Of a stretch of 61,791 nucleotides of DNA, positions 51,823-59,179 are shown one piece after another (the first letter of the stretch is position 1; the number at the start of each line of letters is the position of its first letter). The stretch is from Mycobacteriales bacterium. GTDB taxonomy: Bacteria; Actinomycetota; Actinomycetes; BP-191. The stretch lies in assembly GCA_035714365.1 (NCBI GenBank), contig DASTMB010000056.1, forward strand, positions 1 through 61,791. Reading direction: 5' to 3'. The translations under genes were made by a program, and so were the position numbers. The notes beneath the pieces are model-generated. The model had not been told where the DNA came from, made no database searches, and saw only the letters and a program-made list of their open reading frames with translations.

Positions 51823-53199
51823 GTGACCGAGACCGTACGCGACTACGTCGCCGCCCACACCCACCGCCTGCACGAGGACCTCGACGCGTTCCTGCGCATC
51901 CCGTCGATCAGCGCGGCGCCGGAGCACCGCGACGACGTGCGGCGCAGCGCCGAGTGGCTGGCGGAGGCGTTGCGGCGCACCGGGTTCGGCACCGTCGAGC
52001 TGTGGGAGACGCCGGGGCACCCGGCCGTCTACGCCGAGCGCCACGTGGGCGACGACGCGCCGACCGTCGTCCTCTACGGCCACCACGACGTGCAGCCGGT
52101 GGACCCGCTGGAGCTGTGGGAGTCGCCGCCGTTCGAGCCGACGCGGCGCGGCGACGACCTGTTCGCGCGCGGGGCCGTTGACGACAAGGGGCAGGTGCTG
52201 TTCCACCTGCTCGGGCTGGAGGCGGCGCTGGCCGCGTACGGCGAGATCGGCGTCAACCTCAAGGTGCTCGTGGAGGGCGAGGAGGAGATCGGCTCGCCGA
52301 ACTTCCCCGCGCTGCTGCGCGAGCGGCGGGAACGGCTGCGTTGCGACGTCGTCGTCGTCTCCGACACCGGCATCTTCGACAAGGACACGCCGTCGATGTG
52401 CGTCGGCATGCGCGGCCTCGTCTACTGCCAGCTCGACGTGTACGGCCCGTCCGTCGACCTGCACTCCGGGTCGTTCGGCGGCGGCGTCCCGAACCCGCTC
52501 ACGGAGCTGGCCCGACTCGTCGCGCGGCTGCACGACGACGACCGGCACGTCACCATCCCCGGCTTCTACGACCGCGTCGTGCCGCTGTCCGACCGCGAGC
52601 GCGAGCTGATGGCGGCGCTGCCGTTCGACGAGGCGGCGTGGCTGCGCGACGCGGCCTCCACCGCGACGCTCGGCGAGGCCGGCTACACCACGCTGGAACG
52701 CGTCGGTGCCCGCCCGACCGCCGAGGTCAACGGCCTGTGGGGCGGCTACACCGGCGCCGGCCAGAAGACCATCATCCCGGCCGAGGCGCACGCGAAGATC
52801 TCGTTCCGGCTCGTCGCGGACCAGCGGCCGGAGGAGGTCGAGGAGGCGTTCCGCGCCTGGGTCGGCGAGCAGCTCCCGGAGGGGCTGCGGCACGAGCTGG
52901 CGTTCTTCGGCGGCGGCGTGCGGCCCTGCCTCACGCCGCTCGACCACCCGGCCGTGCAGGCGGCCACCCGCGCGATGGAGGAGGCGTTCGGCACCCGCGT
53001 CCTCTACACCCGCGAGGGCGGCAGCGGGCCGGAGGCCGACCTCGCCGAGATCCTCGAGGCGCCGGTCGTCTTCCTCGGCGTCGGGCTGCCCGACGACCGC
53101 ATCCACTCGCCGAACGAGAAGGTCCACCTGCCGTACCTCGCCAAGGGCGCCGAGGCGGCCGCGTACCTGTGGCGCGAGCTGGCGTCGCTGCCCCGGTGA
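51823..53199 (+). CDS. M20 family dipeptidase/metallopeptidase
   Basis: A 458-aa M20 enzyme. Metal ligands appear as GHHDVQP (His87, Asp89), GAVDDKG, EGEEEIGSP (catalytic Glu and ligand Glu), VSDTG, and the C-terminal His in NEKVHLPY. The lid/dimerisation domain (about 205-360) includes GVPNPL and GGYTGAGQKTIIP. It cleaves small peptides such as dipeptides. GTG 51823 is seven nt after TAGGGT (51810-51815), leaderless-like. Coupled by GTGA to the next gene. Confidence 0.9.
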   Translation: MTETVRDYVAAHTHRLHEDLDAFLRIPSISAAPEHRDDVRRSAEWLAEALRRTGFGTVELWETPGHPAVYAERHVGDDAPTVVLYGHHDVQPVDPLELWESPPFEPTRRGDDLFARGAVDDKGQVLFHLLGLEAALAAYGEIGVNLKVLVEGEEEIGSPNFPALLRERRERLRCDVVVVSDTGIFDKDTPSMCVGMRGLVYCQLDVYGPSVDLHSGSFGGGVPNPLTELARLVARLHDDDRHVTIPGFYDRVVPLSDRERELMAALPFDEAAWLRDAASTATLGEAGYTTLERVGARPTAEVNGLWGGYTGAGQKTIIPAEAHAKISFRLVADQRPEEVEEAFRAWVGEQLPEGLRHELAFFGGGVRPCLTPLDHPAVQAATRAMEEAFGTRVLYTREGGSGPEADLAEILEAPVVFLGVGLPDDRIHSPNEKVHLPYLAKGAEAAAYLWRELASLPR

Positions 53200-53597
53200 T
53201 CTGGTACGTCGCCTACGGCTCGAACCTCCTCGCGTCGCGGTTCGCGGAGTACGTCGGCGACGTGCCGCGCGAGCAGCGGCGCGTGACGCTCCCGTTCGCC
53301 CGGTACTTCGCGCGCGACGCGACGGGGACGCGCTGGGGCGCGGGCGGCGTGGCGTTCCTCGACCCGGCTACGCCGGCCGAGACGCTCGGCCGCGCGTACC
53401 TGCTGGACGAGGAACGCTTCGCCCGCCTGCACGCCGACGAGGGGCCGTGGTACCCGCTCATGCTCGACCTCGCGCCCATCGACGGCGTTGCGGCGCGGAC
53501 GTTCACGTCGGCCGAGCGGTTGCCGGACAACCCGCCGGGGGAGGCGTACCTGCGGACCGTCCGGGCGGGCGAGGAGGAGACATGGCGGCTGCCGTGA
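53196..53597 (+). CDS. Gamma-glutamylcyclotransferase-like protein
   Basis: A 133-aa GGCT/AIG2-like protein: VIWYVAYGSNLL at the start is the family signature, and the YLLDEERFARLHADEG region supplies the acidic residue. It would release 5-oxoproline from gamma-glutamyl substrates or act on related amides. The GTG overlaps the M20 stop (GTGA), and its 3' end overlaps the proline iminopeptidase start by 16 bases, so the three form a peptide-use cluster. Confidence 0.82.
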   Translation: MIWYVAYGSNLLASRFAEYVGDVPREQRRVTLPFARYFARDATGTRWGAGGVAFLDPATPAETLGRAYLLDEERFARLHADEGPWYPLMLDLAPIDGVAARTFTSAERLPDNPPGEAYLRTVRAGEEETWRLP

Positions 53598-54478
53598 CCA
53601 AGGGGTACGCGCCGTTCGGGGAGTGGCGGACGTGGTACCGCGTCACCGGCGACCTCGGCGCGGAGAAGGCGCCGGTCGTCGTGCTGCACGGCGGCCCCGG
53701 CGCCACCCACGACTACCTGCTCTCCGTCGCCGACCTCGCCGAGCAGGGCCGCGCCGTCGTCCACTACGACCAGCTCGGCAACGGCCGCTCCACGCACCTG
53801 CCCGAGCGCGGCGCCGAGTTCTGGACCGTCGAGCTGTTCGTCCGCGAGCTGGCCAACCTGCTCGACCACCTCGGCATCGCCGGCCGGTACCACGTCGTCG
53901 GCCAGTCCTGGGGCGGCTTCCTCGCGCAGGAGCACGCGCTGACCCGCCCGCCCGGCCTGCGCGGGCTGGTGCTCGCCGACACGGCCGCGTCGTTCCCGAT
54001 GTTCGTCGAGGCCGCCAACCGGCTGCGCGAGCAGCTCCCGCCCGGCGTCAACGAGACGTTGCTCAAGCACGAGAACGCCGGCACCACCGACGACCCCGAG
54101 TACGCCGCCGCCTGCCAGGTCTTCTACGACCGGCACGTCTGCCGCATCGTGCCCAACCCGCCCGAGGTCGCGTACGCGTTCTCGCAGATCGAGGCCGACC
54201 CGACCGTCTACCACACGATGAACGGGCCGAGTGAGTTCCACGTCATCGGCTCCATCAAGGACTGGCAGGTGCTCGACCGGCTCGGCGAGATCGCGTACCC
54301 GACGCTGATCGTCAGCGGCCGTTACGACGAGGCGACGCCCGACGTCGTCCGCCCGCTGCACGAGGGCATCGCCGGCAGCGAGTGGGTGCTGTTCGAGGAG
54401 AGCAGCCACCTCCCGCACGTCGAGGAGCGCGACCGCTGGATGGCCGTCGTCGGCGCGTTCCTCGACAGGTGTGACTAG
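53582..54478 (+). CDS. Proline iminopeptidase-family hydrolase
   Basis: A 298-aa alpha/beta hydrolase of the S33 proline-iminopeptidase type: VVLHGGPGATHDYL (oxyanion), HYDQLGNGRS, the nucleophile elbow VGQSWGG (Ser near 115), VSGRYDEATP (acid) and SSHLPHVEE (base). It releases N-terminal proline or other residues from small peptides, matching its peptidase neighbours. GAGGAGGAG just precedes the ATG. The stop shares CTAG (54475-54478) with the convergent GAF-ANTAR gene. Confidence 0.9.
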   Translation: MAAAVTKGYAPFGEWRTWYRVTGDLGAEKAPVVVLHGGPGATHDYLLSVADLAEQGRAVVHYDQLGNGRSTHLPERGAEFWTVELFVRELANLLDHLGIAGRYHVVGQSWGGFLAQEHALTRPPGLRGLVLADTAASFPMFVEAANRLREQLPPGVNETLLKHENAGTTDDPEYAAACQVFYDRHVCRIVPNPPEVAYAFSQIEADPTVYHTMNGPSEFHVIGSIKDWQVLDRLGEIAYPTLIVSGRYDEATPDVVRPLHEGIAGSEWVLFEESSHLPHVEERDRWMAVVGAFLDRCD

Positions 54479-55296
54479 AGCCCTTCGGGGAGCGCGACGC
54501 CCTTCTCCGTGGTCGAGCGCACGACGTCCTTCGACAGGTCGTGCACGCGCAGGCCGTGCCGGCGCGCCACCTTGCGCAGCCGCTCGAACGCCTCGCGCGG
54601 CCCGACCGAGAGACGTTCGGCCAGCACGCCGATCGCCTGCTCCACCGTCACCCGCGCCGCCAGCGCGTGCTCGAGCTGCGTCACCGCCAGCCGCAGCCGC
54701 GCCACCTCGTCCAGCGGCTCCTCCGGACGCTGCGGCCGCGACCGCGGCGACACGTCCTCGTCCAGCAGGTCCGCGAGCACCATCGCCGTCGTCAGCGCGT
54801 CCTCGCTCGCCCCGTCCTCGCCCACCCGCCAGCCGTCCGGCGTGCGCCGGATCACCACGCCCGCCGTCCCGCCCTCCGGCAGGTGCGCGGCGATGATGCC
54901 GGCCAGCTCGCGCAGCACCCCGACTGCCGCCTCGTCCACCCGCACGCTGTCCCGGTCGATGCCGCAGAGCGTGCCGACGACCGTGCCGTCGGGACGGCGG
55001 ATCGGGACCCCCACGTAGGAACGGATGCCCAGCCGCGCCCGGATCGGCGCGTCGCCGTAGTGCGGGTCCACCGGCGCGTCCGCCGTCCACGTCGGCGCGC
55101 CCCCCAGCATGCGGTGGCAGAACGAGTCGCTGCGCTCGCTCGACATCCCCTCCGCCAGGCCCGGCCACGAGCCGTGCACGCGTTCGAACCGGAACGTCGT
55201 GTCGTCCAGCCCCCCGATGAACACGACCTCCATGCCCAGCAGCGTCGCGGCCGTCGAGAGCGCGGCGTCGACGGCGGGGTGCCGCAACGGGGTCAT
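54475..55296 (-). CDS. GAF and ANTAR domain protein
   Basis: About 273 aa. An N-terminal GAF sensor (about 1-145; SFCHRMLGGAPTWTADAPVDPHYGDAP, given as its ends SFCHRML and DPHYGDAP, then YVGVPIRRPDGTVVGTLCG) and a C-terminal ANTAR domain (about 205-265; VTVEQAIGVLAERLSV, REAFERLRKVAR, LRVHDLS), which binds dual-hexaloop RNA to prevent termination. The ligand is unknown. ATG 55296 is chosen; GTG 55341 would add 15 residues. No ANTAR-type hexaloop pair was found nearby. Confidence 0.87.
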   Translation of the reverse strand: MTPLRHPAVDAALSTAATLLGMEVVFIGGLDDTTFRFERVHGSWPGLAEGMSSERSDSFCHRMLGGAPTWTADAPVDPHYGDAPIRARLGIRSYVGVPIRRPDGTVVGTLCGIDRDSVRVDEAAVGVLRELAGIIAAHLPEGGTAGVVIRRTPDGWRVGEDGASEDALTTAMVLADLLDEDVSPRSRPQRPEEPLDEVARLRLAVTQLEHALAARVTVEQAIGVLAERLSVGPREAFERLRKVARRHGLRVHDLSKDVVRSTTEKGVALPEGL

Positions 55297-55375
55297 GGTT
55301 TCGGTGCCTCGTTCCGTGGGGGTTGCCCCATCGTCCCGCACCGGCGCCCCGGGCGGAAGCCGAACCCGAACATCG

Positions 55376-55624
55376 TCAGGCGCTGCGGGCCAGCGTCGCG
55401 ACGACCTCGGCGGGGCTGGGGTTGGTGAGGGCGGCGCCGTTCGGGAAGCGCAGCGTCGGCACGGTGCGGTTGCCGCCGTTGACGGACATCACGAACGCGG
55501 CGGCGTCCGGGTCCTCCTCGATGTTCACCTCGCGGTAGCCGATGCCCTCGCGGTCGAGGAACCGCTTGAGGCGCACGCAGTAGCCGCACCACGTCGTCGT
55601 GAACATCACCAGCTCGTCGCGCAA
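55376..55624 (-). CDS. mrx1: Mycoredoxin (glutaredoxin-like)
   Basis: An 82-aa thioredoxin-fold protein with active-site CGYC in FTTTWCGYCVRLK and the TVPT cis-Pro loop. This is the mycoredoxin-1 pattern, which reduces mycothiol-mixed disulfides in actinomycetes. The TTG start at 55624 has AAGGGAG about eight nt upstream; TTG 55651 is in frame but less likely. Placement beside uvrD2 matches mycobacteria (Rv3198A). 55625-55871 is intergenic and holds the nested repeat and the uvrD2 promoter. Confidence 0.88.
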   Translation of the reverse strand: MRDELVMFTTTWCGYCVRLKRFLDREGIGYREVNIEEDPDAAAFVMSVNGGNRTVPTLRFPNGAALTNPSPAEVVATLARSA

Positions 55625-55742
55625 CGTCGTTCTCCCTTCGGCGTCCCCCAACGCTCTCGGTAGCCCGTCGATTTCCGCTTCTGGCCCCCGTACACGTCAC
55701 GGTTTCGTGCCCCGCGCGACACCCACCCCCCGGCCGTGCCGC

Positions 55743-55822
55743 AGGCGGGGGTACCCGTCCCGATAGATTCCGCGCTCGCTTCGCTCGCGCTCCCTTTAGT
55801 CGCGGGACGGGTACCCCCGCCT
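55743..55822. repeat. Nested inverted repeat, copy 3
   Basis: Perfect 20-bp arms (55743-55762 and 55803-55822), each containing GGTACC. The 40-nt loop reads on the minus strand GACTAAAGGG, then the mirror repeat GCGAGCGAAGCGAGCG. It lies between divergent genes (mycoredoxin and uvrD2), so it is not a simple terminator. The core GACTAAAG links it to copy 1. Confidence 0.75.
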
Positions 55823-55842
55823 CCGTCGCGGCCTCCGGTGTT

Positions 55843-55865
55843 CTGTCCCACCCGGCTGCGAGACT
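55843..55865 (+). promoter_or_regulatory. PafBC/RecA-NDp-like promoter of uvrD2
   Basis: CTGTCCCAC (55843-55851), 8 nt, GAGACT (55860-55865), then six bases to the GTG at 55872. Same architecture as the sites at 18835-18860 and 35768-35794; here it drives a DNA repair gene. Confidence 0.55.
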
Positions 55866-55871
55866 GTCGGG

Positions 55872-57848
55872 GTGCACCCGGATGCTGTGATCGCCGCGCT
55901 CGACGAGGAGCAGCGGTCGGCCGTGCTCGCGACGCGCGGGCCGGTGTGCATCCTCGCCGGGGCCGGCACCGGGAAGACGCGCACGATCACGCACCGGATC
56001 GCGTACGGCGTCCTCACCGGCGCGGTGCAGCCCGACCACGTCCTGGCGGTCACGTTCACCGCGCGGGCGGCGGGGGAGCTGCGGGGGCGGTTGCGGGGGC
56101 TCGGTGTGGAGCGGGTGCAGGCGCGGACGTTCCACGCGGCGGCGTTGCGGCAGCTCACGTACTTCTGGCCGCGCGTCGCCGGCGGTGAGATGCCGCGGCT
56201 GGTCGAGTCGAAGTTCTCCCTCGTCGGCAACGCCGCGTCCCGCACCCGGCTGCGCCCGTCCGGGCCGGAGCTGCGCGACCTCGTGTCCGAGATCGAGTGG
56301 GCGAAGGCGCGGCTCGTCACGCCCGCGTCGTACGAGGCCGCGGCGGCCGCGCTGCACCGGGAGCCGCCGTTCGAGCCGGAGACCGTCGCCGAGGTGTTCG
56401 CGACGTACGAGGAGCTGAAGCGCCGCGGCGGGCAGCTCGACTTCGACGACCTGCTCGGCCTGACGGCGGTGGCGATCGAGGACCACGAGGACGTCGCCGA
56501 CGAGGTGCGCGCGCGGTACCGGCACTTCGTCGTGGACGAGTACCAGGACGTCTCGCCGTTGCAGCAGCGCCTGCTCGACGCGTGGGCCGGCGACCGCGAC
56601 GACGTCTGCGTCGTCGGCGACGACGACCAGACGATCTACTCGTTCACCGGGGCGTCGCGGGAGTACCTGCTCGGCTTCCCGTCCCGGTACCCCGAGGCGA
56701 CGGTGGTCCGGCTGGTCCGCGACTACCGGTCCACGCCGCAGGTCGTCGGCCTCGCCAACCGCGTCCTCGCCGGCGGCAAGCGGCTCGTCGCGCAGCGGCC
56801 GGACGGGCCGGATCCGGTGTTCTCGGCGCACGACGACGAGCCGGCCGAGGCCGCCGAGGTCGCGCGCCGGTGCGCGGCGCTCATCGCGTCCGGCGTCCCC
56901 GCCGGCGAGATCGCCGTCCTCTACCGGATCAACGCGCAGTCCGAGGTCTACGAGGCCGCGCTCGCCTCCGCCGGCGTGCCGTACGTCGTCCGCGGCGGCG
57001 AGCGGTACTTCGACCGGCCCGAGGTGCGCGAGGCGATGGTCGCGCTGCGCGTCGCCGCCCGCGACGCGGTGCCCGGCGAGGCCGGCGCGCTGGCCGACGA
57101 GGTGCGCGTCGCGCTCGGCGCGATCGGCTGGACGCCGGAGGAGCCGGCCGCCCGCGCGGGCGCGGTGCGCGACCGCTGGGAGGCGCTCAACGCGCTCGCC
57201 GGACTGGCCGAGGAGGCCGCCGCACGCGCGTCCGGCGCGCCGACGCTCGGCGAGTTCGTCGCCGAGCTGGAGCAGCGTGCCGCCGACCAGCACGTGCCGT
57301 CCGTCGCCGGCGTCACCCTCGCGTCGTTGCACGCCGCCAAGGGCCTGGAGTGGGACGCGGTGTTCCTCGTCGGGCTGGTCGACGGGACGTTGCCGATCCA
57401 GCACGCCGTGACACCCGCCGAGGTCGAGGAGGAACGCCGCCTGCTCTACGTCGGCGTCACCCGCGCCCGCGAGCACCTGCACGTGTCGTGGGCGTACGCG
57501 CGGGCCGCGGGCGGGCGGCGCACCCGGCGCGTGTCGCGGTTCCTCGAGGGCATTGTGCCGGCCGCCGCGCGGCCCGCGCCGAAGCCGGCCAAGGCCGCGC
57601 GGGACGCCGCGCTGGAGTCGCTCGGGCCGGACGAGCGGGCGCTGTTCGACCGGCTGCGCGACTGGCGGCGCGAGCGGGCGGCCGGGCTCGGGCAGCCGGC
57701 GTACTGCGTGTTCACCGACGCGACGTTGACCGCCATCTCCAAGGCGCGGCCGGCGGCGGTCGCCGACCTGGCCGGCCTGCCCGGCGTCGGGGCGACGAAG
57801 CTGGACAAGTTCGGCCATGAGGTGCTCGCGTTGGTTGCGGATTCGTAA
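55872..57848 (+). CDS. uvrD2: ATP-dependent DNA helicase UvrD2
   Basis: A 658-aa SF1A helicase with a C-terminal HRDC domain. Walker A is AGAGTGKTRT (29-38), Walker B VVDEYQDVSP, GDDDQTIYSFTGA, DYRSTPQVV, LHAAKGLEWDAV and YVGVTRAREHL. The HRDC-like domain (about 580-658; LRDWRRERAAGLGQPAYCVFTDATL, given as LRDWRRERA and AYCVFTDATL) ends LPGVGATKLDKFG. The four-cysteine motif that links helicase and HRDC in mycobacterial UvrD2 is absent. It acts in DNA repair or replication restart. The GTG at 55872 appears leaderless. Confidence 0.92.
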   Translation: MHPDAVIAALDEEQRSAVLATRGPVCILAGAGTGKTRTITHRIAYGVLTGAVQPDHVLAVTFTARAAGELRGRLRGLGVERVQARTFHAAALRQLTYFWPRVAGGEMPRLVESKFSLVGNAASRTRLRPSGPELRDLVSEIEWAKARLVTPASYEAAAAALHREPPFEPETVAEVFATYEELKRRGGQLDFDDLLGLTAVAIEDHEDVADEVRARYRHFVVDEYQDVSPLQQRLLDAWAGDRDDVCVVGDDDQTIYSFTGASREYLLGFPSRYPEATVVRLVRDYRSTPQVVGLANRVLAGGKRLVAQRPDGPDPVFSAHDDEPAEAAEVARRCAALIASGVPAGEIAVLYRINAQSEVYEAALASAGVPYVVRGGERYFDRPEVREAMVALRVAARDAVPGEAGALADEVRVALGAIGWTPEEPAARAGAVRDRWEALNALAGLAEEAAARASGAPTLGEFVAELEQRAADQHVPSVAGVTLASLHAAKGLEWDAVFLVGLVDGTLPIQHAVTPAEVEEERRLLYVGVTRAREHLHVSWAYARAAGGRRTRRVSRFLEGIVPAAARPAPKPAKAARDAALESLGPDERALFDRLRDWRRERAAGLGQPAYCVFTDATLTAISKARPAAVADLAGLPGVGATKLDKFGHEVLALVADS

Positions 57849-57867
57849 CGTCCGGCGGCCGCCGCGG

Positions 57868-57905
57868 AAAAACCCGTTGCGGGATCGGCGGGGGACCCCT
57901 ATCTT
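57868..57905 (+). promoter_or_regulatory. whiB7 promoter with A-tract
   Basis: TTGCGG (57877-57882), 17 nt, TATCTT (57900-57905). AAAAA (57868-57872) lies four nt upstream of the -35, like the AT-rich element that WhiB7 itself needs at its own promoter in mycobacteria. Autoactivation is inferred. Confidence 0.6.
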
Positions 57906-57943
57906 CCGCAGGACGCAAGACCGAGCCCGAGAGGAGGTGCCCT

Positions 57944-58141
57944 GTGGAGATCACCAAGACCTGGACCGCGATCCGTTCGGACCGCGCGCTGACGTCTGCC
58001 CACGGTGGCGCCGTCCTCGCGTGCGCTCCGAGCGCCGCGTTCGAGACGAAGCAGGCGGTCAATGGCGCGCCCATGACGTCGTTCGTCCCGGCGTACGTCG
58101 TGGACCAGGGGTCCCACCCGCCTCGAGGGCCGGTTGTCTGA
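57944..58141 (+). CDS. whiB7 leader ORF (uORF)
   Basis: A 65-codon ORF with a strong SD (GAGGAGGTG, 57931-57939) and GTG start, ending TGA at 58139-58141 just inside the leader hairpin. Its peptide has no known motif (MEITKTWTAIRSDR..., ending SHPPRGPVV). In mycobacteria a translated uORF upstream of whiB7 lets ribosome stalling by antibiotics switch off a terminator. Position, SD and terminator make the same role likely here. Confidence 0.7.
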   Translation: MEITKTWTAIRSDRALTSAHGGAVLACAPSAAFETKQAVNGAPMTSFVPAYVVDQGSHPPRGPVV

Positions 58142-58201
58142 CAGACACCGGCGACCTCGAGGCCGCGGACTCCTGACAAGGAGACCGCGGCCTTTTCATT
58201 T
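58121..58201 (+). promoter_or_regulatory. whiB7 leader: alternative hairpin and intrinsic terminator
   Basis: CCTCGAGG (58121-58128) can pair with CCTCGAGG (58155-58162) around a CCGG stem that contains the uORF stop. Directly after is the terminator: GGCCGCGG (58161-58168), CTCCT-GACA-AGGAG, CCGCGGCC (58185-58192), then TTTTCATTT. The two share 58161-58162, so they compete only at the edge. Ribosomes at the uORF end would open the first hairpin. Confidence 0.65.
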
Positions 58202-58234
58202 GCCCGGCGACAGTCACAAGGAGGTGACCTCGCA

Positions 58235-58504
58235 GTGATGGACCTCATCGAGGTGCCCGACCCCCGCACCGCACTCCCGTGCTGGAGCTTCGACCCGGAG
58301 CTCTTCTTCGCGGAGAGCCCGGCGGACGTCGAGTACGCGAAGAGCATCTGCACCGACTGCCCGATCAAGGCGGACTGCCTGGCCGGGGCGCTCGAGCGGC
58401 GCGAGCCGTGGGGCGTCTGGGGCGGGGAGCTGTTCATCCAGGGCGTCGTCGTGCCCCGCAAGCGGCCGCGGGGCCGGCCGCGCAAGGAGGACGTCGCCGC
58501 ATGA
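58235..58504 (+). CDS. whiB7: WhiB7 transcriptional regulator
   Basis: An 89-aa WhiB protein: cluster cysteines C16, C39, C42 and C48, GVWGG turn (60-64) and an AT-hook-like tail RGRPRK (79-84), which is the WhiB7 mark for binding AT-rich DNA. WhiB7 activates intrinsic antibiotic resistance genes with the principal sigma factor. The GTG at 58235 (AGGAGG ten nt upstream) is used; ATG 58238 is an alternative. The leader carries a uORF and terminator. The next short ORF starts in its stop region. Confidence 0.93.
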   Translation: MMDLIEVPDPRTALPCWSFDPELFFAESPADVEYAKSICTDCPIKADCLAGALERREPWGVWGGELFIQGVVVPRKRPRGRPRKEDVAA

Positions 58505-58545
58505 CGGGTGCCGTGTCCACCAAGACTTCCACCAAGGAGAACACC

Positions 58546-58710
58546 ATGTTGCTGCTCCATGAAGAGCTCGCGCGCAGTCATCAGCGGCGCCTGCTCGCCG
58601 AGTCGCGGCGTTCCGGGCGGGCCGCCCGGCTCGTCGCCGCCCGGCGCTGGTCGCGGCGCGCCGAGGCCGCGAGCCGCCGCGCTCGCGCCCTCTCGCTCGC
58701 CGTCTGGTGA
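58546..58710 (+). CDS. Small basic helical protein
   Basis: A 54-aa protein MLLLHEELARSHQRRLLAE, then an Ala/Arg-rich helix (AARLVAARRWSRRAEAASRR). Short Arg/Ala proteins of this type are common in actinomycetes and uncharacterised. AAGGAG sits six nt before the ATG. An in-frame ATG at 58501, overlapping the whiB7 stop, is an alternative. It ends before a strong terminator. Confidence 0.65.
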   Translation: MLLLHEELARSHQRRLLAESRRSGRAARLVAARRWSRRAEAASRRARALSLAVW

Positions 58711-58729
58711 GGCGTCACGCGCACGAACA

Positions 58730-58769
58730 CGAACGGCCCGGCACCTGCGGACAGGTGCCGGGCCGTTCG
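58730..58769 (+). terminator. Strong terminator hairpin after the whiB7 operon
   Basis: A perfect 18-bp stem (58730-58747 with 58752-58769) with a CGGA loop, 19 nt after the last stop. No T-run follows. It should end transcription from whiB7 and the small ORF. Confidence 0.8.
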
Positions 58770-58805
58770 CGTTCCCCGCGTACCCCCCGCGGGTGCGGCG
58801 CGCGC

Positions 58806-58865
58806 GTCCCCCTCAGAACGCCCGCGCCGCGTGCGGCGGGCGGGCGAGGAGGTCCCCCTCAGAAC
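58806..58865 (+). repeat. Short direct repeat in an intergenic region
   Basis: GTCCCCCTCAGAAC occurs at 58806-58819 and 58852-58865, 46 bp apart. The region 58770-59004 holds no ORF otherwise; a weak CCCGCC-TTTC-GGCGGG hairpin is at 58966-58981. Confidence 0.6.
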
Positions 58866-59004
58866 CTCCAGGCCGCCCTGAGCCGGATCCGGGGATCCGG
58901 TTCGTGCCGCGTCATGTAGAGCCGTCGGCGGGATGTCCGGTTCGCTTGAAGCCGCGGCGCGCATTCCCGCCTTTCGGCGGGGTCTTTCGGCCTAGGCTGT
59001 TCGC

Positions 59005-59172
59005 GTGACCGAACCCGCGTTCTGCACGTGGTGCGGCAAGCAGGCGCCCGACGGCGCACCACCGACCTGGACCGTGCAGACCAGCGAACGCGGCCTCCAG
59101 ACGTTGTGCGAGGACTGCACCCGCGCGAACCTGCGTTCCATCGAGGCCAACCTCAGCACCGACTACTGGTGA
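59005..59172 (+). CDS. Small zinc-ribbon protein
   Basis: A 55-aa ORF: VTEPAFCTWCGKQAPDG, then LQTLCEDCTRANLRSIEANL. Two CxxC pairs (C7/C10, C35/C38) give a ribbon. The GTG lies six nt after TAGGCT (58993-58998), so it is leaderless-like. Many actinomycetes carry such small FCTWCG-type proteins near the ABC1 kinase. Function unknown. Convergent with the ABC1 gene. Confidence 0.75.
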   Translation: MTEPAFCTWCGKQAPDGAPPTWTVQTSERGLQTLCEDCTRANLRSIEANLSTDYW

Positions 59173-59179
59173 CGCGCCC

